From assembly GCF_023230885.1 (NCBI RefSeq), contig NZ_JALNWM010000024.1, forward strand, positions 1-21,992: DNA of 21,992 bases, read 5' to 3'. The DNA comes from Desulfocurvus sp. (GTDB lineage Bacteria; Desulfobacterota; Desulfovibrionia; Desulfovibrionales; Desulfovibrionaceae). The notes under the pieces are model-generated. The model worked only from the letters and a program-made list of their open reading frames with translations. It ran no database searches and had not been told where the DNA came from. How positions within the stretch are numbered: the stretch's first letter is position 1; every line of letters begins with the position of its first letter. The translations under genes were made by a program, and so were the position numbers. Below are positions 13,714-20,758 of this stretch, piece by piece.

Positions 13714-14899
13714 GGCCGCCCTCCCCCGCCGTCCGCCGGGCCGCCAGCCCCCGGCGCAGGTGGGCCAGCCGCCCGACGATGTCCAGCCCGCGTTCGCGCG
13801 CGGCCTGGACCAGCCCGGTCACCCCGGCGGCCAGGAACAGCACGTTGGGCAGCCACAGGCCGACCACCGGCGCCAGCACCCCCGCCTCGCCCAGGGAGAG
13901 CCCAAGGGACAACAACGTGTAATAAAAAAGGAAAAACCCAAGGGCCAGCATGAGCCCCCAGTGGCGGTGCAGCCCGCCGAAGCTGGCGGCCATGGGCAGG
14001 GCGAACAATCCGAGCACGAAACAGGCCGCAGGCAGGGCCATGCGCTTTTGGATCTCCACCTCCACCTTGCGCTGGGTCCTGCCGCTCTCGTCCTGGACCA
14101 CGGAGGGGTCCTCGCGCAGCTCGCGCAGGCGCTCCCAGCTCATCTCCTTGGGCCGCACGCTGCCCAGGTTGTAGCCCGAAAGCAGCCGCGAAAGGTCCAT
14201 GCGCACGGCGTAGGTGTCGAACCCGACCACCGAAAGCCCCGCGGCCTCCTGGCGGTATATCCTGCCGTTTTGCAGGTGGAAGACGATCTCGCCCCGGTCG
14301 GTGTCGGTGCTCACGCGGCCCGTGGGCGCCAGGATGGTGGCGATGATGTGCTCGCGGGTGCGGTCCTGCACGAAAACGGTGCGCAGGTCGCCACGGGCCG
14401 GGTCGGCCTGCTGGGCATAGATGGTCAGCCCCGGGAAATCGCGGTTGAACACGCCGCCCTGAAGCACGAGCTGGGTCTTGGTCCGCGCCAGGTCGAGCAC
14501 CGTGGCCCGGAAGTTCTCCATGCCCCACGACAGGCCCCAGAAGGATACCGCGCAGGCGGCGACGGTACACAGGGCGCAAAAGGCCAGCGGCGCGGGCAGC
14601 ATCTGGTACAGGCTCACGCCCGAGGCGCGCAGGGCCACGGACTCCAGGTCCGTGCCCATGCGCAGGAAGGTCAGGAACACCGCCAGCATGCAGGCGATGG
14701 GGATGAGCAGCAGCAGGAAGAACGGCGAAAGGTAGGCGAACATGCAGACCACGTCCCAGAAGGTCAGGCTCTGGGAGAACAGCAGTTCGCGCAACTGGAG
14801 CATCCGCCCGATGAGCAGCAGCGTGAGCAGCGAGCCCGCGCACAGGGCGAAGACGCTCAGCAGCTCCAGGAATATCTGGCGGTGCAGCAGGCGGGGCAA
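13703..14899 (-). CDS. lptF: LPS export ABC transporter permease LptF
   Basis: About 398 aa. The opening LLHRQIFLELLSVFALCAGSLLTLLL leads the first membrane segment. The coupling-helix pattern FLRMGTDLESVALRASGVSLYQML, a periplasmic jellyroll (about 125-275: TIYAQQADPARGDLRTVFVQD) and three C-terminal segments follow (MALPAACFVLGLFALPMAASFGG onward). It pairs with LptG in LPS export. No ATG lies at a sensible position. TTG 14899 is my choice because it starts right before the conserved region and four bases after the stop of the 66-aa gene. A CTG six codons upstream has a better-placed AGGGGG and is the alternative. It overlaps lptG by 11 bp. Confidence 0.88.
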   Translation of the reverse strand: MPRLLHRQIFLELLSVFALCAGSLLTLLLIGRMLQLRELLFSQSLTFWDVVCMFAYLSPFFLLLLIPIACMLAVFLTFLRMGTDLESVALRASGVSLYQMLPAPLAFCALCTVAACAVSFWGLSWGMENFRATVLDLARTKTQLVLQGGVFNRDFPGLTIYAQQADPARGDLRTVFVQDRTREHIIATILAPTGRVSTDTDRGEIVFHLQNGRIYRQEAAGLSVVGFDTYAVRMDLSRLLSGYNLGSVRPKEMSWERLRELREDPSVVQDESGRTQRKVEVEIQKRMALPAACFVLGLFALPMAASFGGLHRHWGLMLALGFFLFYYTLLSLGLSLGEAGVLAPVVGLWLPNVLFLAAGVTGLVQAARERGLDIVGRLAHLRRGLAARRTAGEGGHAR

Positions 14900-14903
14900 G
14901 GCT

Positions 14904-15104
14904 CTAGGCAGGGCCGTCCCCCTGGGCGGGCCGCTGGCGGAAGAAGCGCGCGAGCGCCTCCTGGTCCAGGGGGCCGAGATTGAAGCGCACGGCGGCCTCG
15001 TCGATGATCCGGGGGCTCGGGGTCGCGTCCTGGCCGCCGGATTGCTCGCAGATCCACTTGACGGCGCGGCGCAGCAGCTCGCCCTCGGGCATGATGGTGG
15101 ACAT
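14904..15104 (-). CDS. Small conserved-looking protein of unknown function, upstream of lptF
   Basis: 66 aa, beginning MSTIMPEGELLRRAVKWICE. It is not recognised as a named family. The ATG at 15104 has a strong GGAGG at 4-nt spacing, far better than most starts here, and the sequence has normal soluble-protein composition, predicted mainly helical, with no signal or membrane segment. Its stop TAG (14906-14904) lies four bases before the proposed lptF start, so ribosomes finishing it may feed lptF. It is the first gene after the promoter at 15153-15181. A small accessory protein or a leader-type coupling frame for lptFG are both possible. Confidence 0.75.
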   Translation of the reverse strand: MSTIMPEGELLRRAVKWICEQSGGQDATPSPRIIDEAAVRFNLGPLDQEALARFFRQRPAQGDGPA

Positions 15105-15152
15105 GGGGCCTCCTTGGTTCCGGCGCGCGGCCTGCGCCCCGGCTGAGGGCCT

Positions 15153-15181
15153 TCTCTACACCAAGGGTCCGGCAGTGGCAA
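15153..15181 (-). promoter_or_regulatory. Possible promoter of the 66-aa gene-lptF-lptG operon
   Basis: On the minus strand TTGCCA (15181-15176) is followed after 17 bp by TAGAGA (15158-15153), about 50 bp before the ATG. The -35 is good and the -10 poor (3 of 6). Confidence 0.35.
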
Positions 15182-15277
15182 CCGCGCAGCGCCGCGGGCC
15201 GCCCGGCGCCCCTCGCTCCGGGGCGTCCCGGGGCCCGGCCCCGTCCCGTGCGCCCGGCATGGGTTGGCGGCGGCCGC

Positions 15278-15423
15278 TGCCCCGCGCGGGCCAGCCTTGC
15301 CCGAAAGCGTGCCCGAGGGCCTGGAGGCCGTGCGCTGCCGCCCCGCGCGGGCGGCTTGCCCGTACGGCACGAGGCGGACTTGCTCGGTTCTGGGTTGCCG
15401 CCCCGCGCGGGCAGGCTTGCCCC
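15278..15423. repeat. Three (perhaps four) spaced 26-28-bp repeats with about 60-bp period
   Basis: Copies at 15278-15303, 15336-15362 and 15396-15423 share the palindromic core CCCCGCGCGGGC and a tail CTTGCCC, separated by unrelated segments of 32-33 bp. Core-to-core distances are 61 and 60 bp. A degenerate partial fourth copy of the left half begins near 15456, again 60 bp on. Copies differ by small indels, which is unusual for CRISPR, and no cas gene is in the window. The repeats fill the 398-bp interval (15105-15502) between the divergent lpt operon and uppP, and the last copy supplies the uppP -35. Confidence 0.6.
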
Positions 15424-15445
15424 GGCGGCGCAAACCGCGCATACT
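15417..15445 (+). promoter_or_regulatory. Probable uppP promoter
   Basis: TTGCCC at 15417-15422, part of the third repeat copy, is followed after exactly 17 bp by CATACT at 15440-15445. This -10 is identical to the one proposed for engB. Transcription would start about 50 bp before the uppP start codon. Confidence 0.45.
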
Positions 15446-15502
15446 GCGCCGGTTCCGCCGCCCCGCCGCGCGGCCCACTGCAACCAAGGACGCCCGCAGC
15501 CC

Positions 15503-16300
15503 ATGGATTCCCTGTTCACCGCGCTCATCCTCGGCATCGTCGAGGGCCTGACCGAGTTCCTCCCCGTCTCCTCCACCGGCCACCTGATCCTGGCCGGGCA
15601 TCTGCTGGGCTTCACCGGCGAGAAGGCCGCGACCTTCGAGGTCGTCATCCAGCTCGGGGCCATCCTGGCCGTGGTGGTGCTCTACTTCGACCGCTTCACG
15701 GGCCTGCTGCGCCGGGATCCCGCCCGGGCTTTCTCCGGGTTGCGGGGGCTGTGGCTGCTGTTCCTGACCAGCCTGCCCGCCAGCGTGGCCGGGCTGCTGC
15801 TGCACGGGGCGATCAAGGAGCACCTTTTCGGCCCGCAGACCGTGGCCTGGGCCCTGGCCGCGGGCGCGCTGGCCATCTTCGCCGTGGAGGCCCGCCCCCG
15901 CCGGGGACGGGTCGCCAGCCTGGACCAGATGACCCCGGCCCTGGCCCTGGGCATCGGCATGTTCCAGTGCCTGGCGCTGTGGCCGGGTTTCTCGCGCTCG
16001 GCGGCGACCATCATGGGCGGCATGCTGCTGGGCGCTCGGCGCGACGTGGCCGCCGAGTATTCCTTCATCGCCGCCGTGCCGATCATGGTCGCGGCCACGG
16101 GCTACGACCTGCTGAAAAACCACGGCCTGTTCACCCTGGCCGACCTGCCCTTCATGGCCGTGGGCTTCGTTGTCTCGTTCCTTTCGGCCTGGGCGGCGGT
16201 GCGGCTGTTCATCGGCCTTGTGGGCCGCATGACCCTGCGGCCTTTCGCGGCCTACCGCCTGGTCCTGGCGGCCCTGGTGCTGGCCCTGCTGGCGGGCTGA
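15503..16300 (+). CDS. uppP: Undecaprenyl-diphosphate phosphatase UppP (BacA)
   Basis: 265 aa integral membrane protein. It dephosphorylates undecaprenyl diphosphate to the lipid carrier used for peptidoglycan and O-antigen synthesis, and its overproduction confers bacitracin resistance in other bacteria. Signature 1 is EGLTEFLPVSSTGH (14-27), containing the catalytic-region Glu and Ser residues. Signature 2 is PGFSRSAATI, where the usual Gly after SRS is Ala. About eight hydrophobic segments are spread through the sequence. ATG 15503 starts directly at the conserved MDSLFTALILGIVEGLTEFL; the AAGGA upstream is rather far (12 nt). It is monocistronic by appearance and followed by the tRNA promoter. 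Confidence 0.94.
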   Translation: MDSLFTALILGIVEGLTEFLPVSSTGHLILAGHLLGFTGEKAATFEVVIQLGAILAVVVLYFDRFTGLLRRDPARAFSGLRGLWLLFLTSLPASVAGLLLHGAIKEHLFGPQTVAWALAAGALAIFAVEARPRRGRVASLDQMTPALALGIGMFQCLALWPGFSRSAATIMGGMLLGARRDVAAEYSFIAAVPIMVAATGYDLLKNHGLFTLADLPFMAVGFVVSFLSAWAAVRLFIGLVGRMTLRPFAAYRLVLAALVLALLAG

Positions 16301-16341
16301 CCCCCCTGCCCGCCGCCCGGGAAAAAAGTCTCCCCGGGCCC

Positions 16342-16370
16342 TTGCATTTTGCCCGCGAAGCCCTTATAAG
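16342..16370 (+). promoter_or_regulatory. Promoter of tRNA-Met
   Basis: TTGCAT at 16342-16347 and TATAAG at 16365-16370 are 17 bp apart, the best sigma-70-like pair in the window. The expected start near 16377 gives a leader of about 19 nt before the mature tRNA. Confidence 0.75.
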
Positions 16371-16395
16371 CCTGTCTCCCAACGCGGGAACGCGT

Positions 16396-16472
16396 GGCGA
16401 GGTAGCTCAGTCGGTCAGAGCATGCGGCTCATATCCGCAGTGTCGGAGGTTCAAGTCCTCTCCTCGCTACCA
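16396..16472 (+). tRNA. tRNA-Met (anticodon CAT)
   Basis: 77 nt with encoded CCA (16470-16472). The acceptor stem GGCGAGG pairs with CCTCGCT, ending in a G-U pair at 1-72, and the discriminator base is A. The D-arm is GCTC/GAGC. The anticodon arm is TGCGG, loop CTCATAT, CCGCA, giving anticodon CAT. The T-arm has TTCAAGT in the loop. It lacks the run of three G-C pairs at the base of the anticodon stem that marks the initiator. It is therefore elongator Met, or less likely the tRNA-Ile whose C34 is modified to lysidine. Confidence 0.93.
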
Positions 16473-16484
16473 CAGCAAACACAA

Positions 16485-16511
16485 CCCCCTGCCCAGGCAG
16501 GGGGTTTTTTT
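16485..16511 (+). terminator. Rho-independent terminator of the tRNA gene
   Basis: CCCCCTGC (16485-16492) pairs perfectly with GCAGGGGG (16497-16504) around a 4-nt loop, followed by seven T (16505-16511). Confidence 0.93.
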
Positions 16512-16516
16512 ATGAA

Positions 16517-16552
16517 AACCAAGGGCCCGGTCGAATGACCGGGCCCTTGGTT
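16517..16552. terminator. Long perfect hairpin, probable bidirectional terminator
   Basis: A 16-bp perfect stem (16517-16532 with 16537-16552) closes a GAAT loop. It lies between the plus-strand tRNA unit and the minus-strand methyltransferase gene, whose stop is 45 bp away. T-rich sequence follows in both directions, though interrupted, so it most likely ends the methyltransferase transcript and backs up the tRNA terminator. Confidence 0.75.
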
Positions 16553-16596
16553 ATTTCAAGGCCGGTTGCCCGGTCTCCGCCCCGGGGCGACGGCGG

Positions 16597-17640
16597 TCAG
16601 GCGGTTCTTTTTCGCGCAATATCGAGTCGGAGCGTCCCGCCGCTTGTCCGCAGCTCGCGGCTGTGGACGCAGGCGAAACCGCTTTGCAGCATGGTTTCGG
16701 CGATGAGCCCGTCGGGCATGGCCATCGGCCTGCCGTAAACCAGGCCAATGGCCATGCATTCGAGGGGATACGCCGCGATACTCCGCCCATCCGAAAGGCA
16801 GGACCGGGTTTCGCCCGCAAAAGCGGGCGGCGCGTCGTGCAGGCTGACGCAATACCCGCCGGGCACGAGGGCCGCGTGCACCTTGTCCATGACGAGCGCA
16901 GTGGAGGCGTCCGGCAAGGTGAAATTGAGCGTGCAACTGGCGAGGACGACATCGTAGCCGCCGGGAAGCCGGTCGCGGACATAGTCGCCCGGCACGGCCC
17001 GGACCCTGTCCGCGAAGCCCCATTCGGCGATGTATCCGGCCGCGCTCCGCAGCGACGCGGGCAGGTCGTAAACGTCGGCATCCAGCGCGGGCAGCGCCTG
17101 GGCGGCGTACAGGGAAAACACCCCGTGCCCGCCGCCCAGGTCGAGCATGCGCCGGAACGTCTCCGCCCCCGGCAGGGCCGCCAGGATCGCGGCGACCTCC
17201 CCGGCGACGCCCCGGAACGCCCAGCAGGCGCTGCCTTCCACGCCGCCGACCCCCTCGGCGGGCGGCGTACCCGGGCCCTCCCGCAGGATGCGCTTCAGGT
17301 CCTGCATGGGCAACAGCACGCCTTCCGCCATCTCCCGCACCAGGGGGGCGATGTCGGCACAGGCGCCGTCGCCGAGCAGTTCCTGTGTGCTTGCGGCATT
17401 GCGATATGCATTCCCATCACGGCACACGACGCCGCAGAATTCCAAAAGATCGAGAAACCGCTTCGTGCTTTCGGGGTGCAGTCGCAGGCGCGACGCCACG
17501 TCCTGCGCCGTCCGCCAGTCCGATAGTTGGGAGAACACGCCGCAGTCCATCGCGGCAGCCAGGGCATTGGCGGCGACGGCGTTGCGCATGAGGGCGAAGA
17601 CGCCGTTGGTGCCCGGAAGGGCGTGGGGCAGCTTTTTCAT
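16597..17640 (-). CDS. SAM-dependent methyltransferase, O-methyltransferase (class with N-terminal winged helix)
   Basis: 347 aa. Residues about 10-90 resemble the winged-helix dimerisation domain of plant-type/CrtF-like O-methyltransferases (AMDCGVFSQLSDWRTAQDVASRLRL...RFLDLLEFCGVV). The Rossmann domain starts near 160 with SAM motif I MLDLGGGHGVFS and an acidic YDLP at about 191-194. ASCTLNFTLPD and VHAALVPGGYCVSLHD follow in the expected places. ATG 17640 is preceded by GGGAG; the frame extends further upstream but without conserved sequence. It lies 62 bp after the TonB-receptor gene and is probably expressed with it, so it may modify the metallophore or cofactor taken up. The substrate is unknown. 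Confidence 0.8.
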   Translation of the reverse strand: MKKLPHALPGTNGVFALMRNAVAANALAAAMDCGVFSQLSDWRTAQDVASRLRLHPESTKRFLDLLEFCGVVCRDGNAYRNAASTQELLGDGACADIAPLVREMAEGVLLPMQDLKRILREGPGTPPAEGVGGVEGSACWAFRGVAGEVAAILAALPGAETFRRMLDLGGGHGVFSLYAAQALPALDADVYDLPASLRSAAGYIAEWGFADRVRAVPGDYVRDRLPGGYDVVLASCTLNFTLPDASTALVMDKVHAALVPGGYCVSLHDAPPAFAGETRSCLSDGRSIAAYPLECMAIGLVYGRPMAMPDGLIAETMLQSGFACVHSRELRTSGGTLRLDIARKRTA

Positions 17641-17653
17641 GATATCTCCCTGG

Positions 17654-17697
17654 GCGGGCGCCGGGGCCGCCATGCGGGCATTGGCCCCGGCGTCCGC
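17654..17697 (-). other. Strong intercistronic hairpin between receptor and methyltransferase genes
   Basis: A 15-bp stem (17654-17668 with 17683-17697, one G-U pair) encloses a 14-nt loop and fills most of the 62-bp gap. It has no T-tract. It could stabilise the upstream receptor mRNA or reduce expression of the methyltransferase. Confidence 0.6.
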
Positions 17698-17702
17698 CGC
17701 TG

Positions 17703-19709
17703 CTAGAAATGATAGCACACCGTCGTGCCGATCACCCGTCCCGGCGTGGCAACGCCGTATGTGCCGCCAAAGGCGTTCACGTAGTCGTGCCGCTCATCAA
17801 AGACGTTGTCGGCGAAAAGATACACGTCCAGGTTGCCGAATTCCCAGCCGATCTTGGTGTTGACCGTGGCATAGGCCGGGATGTTTCCGGCGTTCCTGCT
17901 GTCCAGGTATGTCCTGGACGCGCCCAGTATCTCGGCCCGGACGAAGAAGCCGGACCCGTGCCGGTATTGTGCTCCCAGGCTGCACGTCCACTCCGGCACG
18001 TACGGGATGCTGTTGCCCGAGTGGTCGCCAGTGGCGTCCGTGAAATCGTCGAAGCGCATATGGGTATAGCCGACGGAGCCGGACAGCTCCAGCCCGGCGA
18101 GGGGCATGACCGTCAGCTCCACTTCGCCGCCCAGCCCTTGCGGATCGCCGACGTTCTCGATGCTCGGCATGGGGCTGAACACGGTGGTGTAGTAGCTTTC
18201 AAGCTGCATGTTCTTGAACTTGTGATAGAAAAGCGCCGCGTTCAGGCGGGCTTTGCCGTCCCACAGTGTGTTTTTCGACCCGACTTCGACGGCCCAGAGT
18301 TCCTCTTCGTCGAACTCATACTTGCCGGGGCTGCCCTGGTAGGCGTCGAACCCGGCGGCCCGGAAGCCACGCGAGCCGCTGACATACACAAGATTATCGT
18401 CGGTAACGGCATATTCCAGCGCGAGCTTCGGCGAGAAGCTGTTCCATGAGCCGGACGCGCTGTAGCCTGTTTCCTCTTCCTGGAATTTCGAATCGTAGTA
18501 GTCGAGGCGCGCCCCCGCCGTCACGGCCCATTTGTCCCAGAATGGCACCTTGAGCTGTCCGAAGGCGGCGTACTGGTTGGTTTTGTCCGTGGCGTGGTGT
18601 TTCGTACCCATGTTGTAGTATGTATATCGTATCTCTTTTTCGTTCCTGTTGTATGTAAGGCCGAAGACGCCTGAAACGCCGTCCTGGTCATAGTTGAGCC
18701 GAACCTCCTGGCCAATGTCCATGTACCTGTCGTATTTGTGCACCTCGTACATGGGCATGGCAGAGAAATCGTAGTCCATCGTATAGTTCAGGTCCGATTC
18801 CTTGCGCGTCGTCACGGAGGTGAGTTTCCACGACGGCGACAAATCGTACCCGACGGTCAGCGACTGGTCGTTGAAGGCGCTGCGGTTTCTGCCGGGATCG
18901 TTGGAGTCCGTGTGGCGCTCCGACGACATGCTTTGCAGGTTGTACATGCCGAATGATCCCTCGTCGTATTTCACCATGCCGTAGGCGAAGTTCACTTCGA
19001 GGTCGTCCGTCGGCGTATATCGCAGGCGCCCTCTTCCGGAATACTCCTTCCTGTCGTCCACCGGGTTGGCCCCGGAATCGTTCTTCACCCAGCCCTGCTG
19101 CGTGAAGTACTGCATCGCCAGTCCCGCGAAAAGGGTGTCTTCCACCAGTTCGCCGGAAAGGGCGCCCGTCGTCTGCCCCAGCTCCTTGTTGCCGCCGGTG
19201 AGGCTCAGGCGTCCGGTGGTTTCCCGGCCGGGCTTTTTCGTGGTCACCTTGATGACGCCCCCTTCGGCGTTACGCCCGTAAAGGGTGCCCTGCGGCCCGC
19301 GCAGCACCTCCACGTTTTCAATGTCGAAAAGGTGGGCGATGTATCCCGCGTTGGTCGTCACGGGCACGTCGTCGATGTACATGGTCACGGCGGGTGTGTT
19401 GCTGTGCGGGTCGGAACGCACTCCGCGCATGGACGTGAGGTTGATCATGCCCATGCCGCCGGTGGAGAACGACAGGTTGGGGACGCGCAGCCCGAGCTTG
19501 TCGACGCTGGTGACCCTGGCGTCGTCCGCCTGCCGGGCGGTGATGGCGGTAACGCTTTGCGGAATCTTCTGCGGGTCCTCCTCCTGCTTGTTGGCCGTCA
19601 CCAGAACCACCGGCAGCATAACGGAGGGTTCCGTTTCCTGTGCCTGGGCGAAGGAAATGGAAAAGCACAACACGGCACACAGCGCCCAAAGGCTGGTTTT
19701 CGTCTTCAT
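17703..19709 (-). CDS. TonB-dependent outer-membrane receptor (siderophore/metallophore type)
   Basis: 668 aa. A signal peptide (about 1-23, MKTKTSLWALCAVLCFSISFAQA) is followed by a TonB-box-like VVLVTA segment. The plug domain (about 45-150) carries SVTAITARQADDARV, MYIDDVPV and the hallmark VEVLRGPQGTLYGRNAEGG. The rest is a 22-strand-type beta-barrel with alternating aromatic residues, ending in Phe (TTVCYHF) as outer-membrane proteins do. ATG 19709 has AGGAG at 6-nt spacing, and an in-frame Met further upstream lacks this. A Fur-box-like site lies immediately before the SD, so iron control is likely. Base composition is visibly lower in GC than in the flanking genes, suggesting later acquisition. 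The ligand cannot be assigned. Confidence 0.92.
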   Translation of the reverse strand: MKTKTSLWALCAVLCFSISFAQAQETEPSVMLPVVLVTANKQEEDPQKIPQSVTAITARQADDARVTSVDKLGLRVPNLSFSTGGMGMINLTSMRGVRSDPHSNTPAVTMYIDDVPVTTNAGYIAHLFDIENVEVLRGPQGTLYGRNAEGGVIKVTTKKPGRETTGRLSLTGGNKELGQTTGALSGELVEDTLFAGLAMQYFTQQGWVKNDSGANPVDDRKEYSGRGRLRYTPTDDLEVNFAYGMVKYDEGSFGMYNLQSMSSERHTDSNDPGRNRSAFNDQSLTVGYDLSPSWKLTSVTTRKESDLNYTMDYDFSAMPMYEVHKYDRYMDIGQEVRLNYDQDGVSGVFGLTYNRNEKEIRYTYYNMGTKHHATDKTNQYAAFGQLKVPFWDKWAVTAGARLDYYDSKFQEEETGYSASGSWNSFSPKLALEYAVTDDNLVYVSGSRGFRAAGFDAYQGSPGKYEFDEEELWAVEVGSKNTLWDGKARLNAALFYHKFKNMQLESYYTTVFSPMPSIENVGDPQGLGGEVELTVMPLAGLELSGSVGYTHMRFDDFTDATGDHSGNSIPYVPEWTCSLGAQYRHGSGFFVRAEILGASRTYLDSRNAGNIPAYATVNTKIGWEFGNLDVYLFADNVFDERHDYVNAFGGTYGVATPGRVIGTTVCYHF

Positions 19710-19723
19710 GGGGATCTCCTGAA

Positions 19724-19738
19724 TGAGCATGATTTTCA
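19724..19738. promoter_or_regulatory. Fur-box-like site before the TonB-receptor gene
   Basis: TGAGCAT-G-ATTTTCA matches the 7-1-7 Fur pattern TGATAAT-N-ATTATCA at 11 of 14 positions. The outer bases extend the dyad (AATGA...TCATT, 19722-19740). It sits 14 bp before the start codon, next to the SD. Confidence 0.6.
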
Positions 19739-19812
19739 TTGGCAGAGAACGTACATGAAGCCGGAAACCGGCGCGCACCCGTTCCGGTCAAAAACCGACC
19801 CGTCCGGGCGTC

Positions 19813-20670
19813 TTAGCGGATTTTTTTCGGCGGATGCCCGAAATGCCGGGCAAAGGCCCGGGCGAAATGCCCGGAGTTGGCATAGCCCACGCGGAAGGCG
19901 ACTTCGGAGACATTGCCATCGCCACGGGCCAGCATGGCCCGTGCCGCCTCCATGCGCCGCGCCTGGAACCAGGCGAAGATGGACGTGCCGTAAACGTCCC
20001 TGAAGGCCCTCTTGAGGGTCGATTCGCTCAAATGTACATGGCGGGCAAGTTCCGCAACGGTCAGCGGCACCTCAAGATTGACGGACAGGAGCCCTGCGGC
20101 TTCGCGCACCTGCCTCGCGTGGCCCCGCCCCGCGGCCGCGGCGGGCCGCTTCATGAAAAGCTGCTCTATTTCCTCGATCAGGAGTTCGAGCGCCTTGCTT
20201 TCCAGATAGCAGGAAGCAAGGGTTCCCGTGAACGGATTGGCCAGCATCTGTCCGGCGATGCCTCGGGCCTTGTCGCTCGGCTTCCTGCCGAAGACGAACG
20301 GCGCATCGCCGACAAACATGGCCCGGCGCAGGGCCGTATCGACGCGCAGCTCGTTCTCGTCGAGAATCGGCCCCAGCATCTCGCGTCGTACGCCGATTTC
20401 CAGCCAAGCATGGCGTCCTTTTTCCAGGGTCACGGCGACCGGCGCGCCTGTCTTCCGCCACATCCCCGCGTAATCGCCGCGCACGCGGTTGCGGAGGCGC
20501 GCCGCAGGCACGACGCATTCAAGATCGCCCTGGAAGCAGAAATTGTAGCCGATCGCCGGGCACCCGTCCTCGACCACGAAGGTTTCCCGGCAATCCGCCT
20601 CGTAGGCCACATGCCGGATACGCAGGCCATGACTGGACTGCTGGTCGAAAACAACCTCGACGCATGGCAT
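19813..20670 (-). CDS. AraC-family regulator, PchR/YbtA-like
   Basis: 285 aa. The N-terminal 180 or so residues resemble the effector-binding domain of siderophore-responsive AraC proteins. The C-terminal 95 residues contain two helix-turn-helix units (VAELARHVHLSESTLKRAFRD; VSEVAFRVGYANSGHFARAF, ending HFGHPPKKIR). The KRAFRDVYGTSIFAWFQARRM segment is characteristic of the PchR/YbtA type, which activates receptor and siderophore genes when the ferric siderophore is present. ATG 20670 has GAGGAGGGG upstream. It is followed after 103 bp by the TonB receptor on the same strand, its probable target. A Fur-box-like site lies about 21 bp before its start. Confidence 0.88.
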   Translation of the reverse strand: MPCVEVVFDQQSSHGLRIRHVAYEADCRETFVVEDGCPAIGYNFCFQGDLECVVPAARLRNRVRGDYAGMWRKTGAPVAVTLEKGRHAWLEIGVRREMLGPILDENELRVDTALRRAMFVGDAPFVFGRKPSDKARGIAGQMLANPFTGTLASCYLESKALELLIEEIEQLFMKRPAAAAGRGHARQVREAAGLLSVNLEVPLTVAELARHVHLSESTLKRAFRDVYGTSIFAWFQARRMEAARAMLARGDGNVSEVAFRVGYANSGHFARAFARHFGHPPKKIR

Positions 20671-20691
20671 GTCGCCCCCTCCTCTTTTGCA

Positions 20692-20712
20692 TGATATTGA
20701 TTTTCGTTATCA
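20692..20712. promoter_or_regulatory. Fur box before the araC-type gene
   Basis: Bases 20693-20711 match the 19-bp Fur consensus at 15 of 19 positions. Two overlapping 7-1-7 motifs offset by 6 bp (20692-20706 and 20698-20712) each match 11 of 14, the arrangement typical of strong Fur sites. Confidence 0.75.
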
Positions 20713-20758
20713 AGCTCATGCGGCAAGGGCAACGAAAAATCCAGCCAGCCGACACCCT

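Noticed and set aside
15278..15423. Calling the spaced repeats a CRISPR array
   Set aside because: Repeat copies differ by indels, only three are clear, and no cas genes are visible; reported as repeats with the possibility noted.
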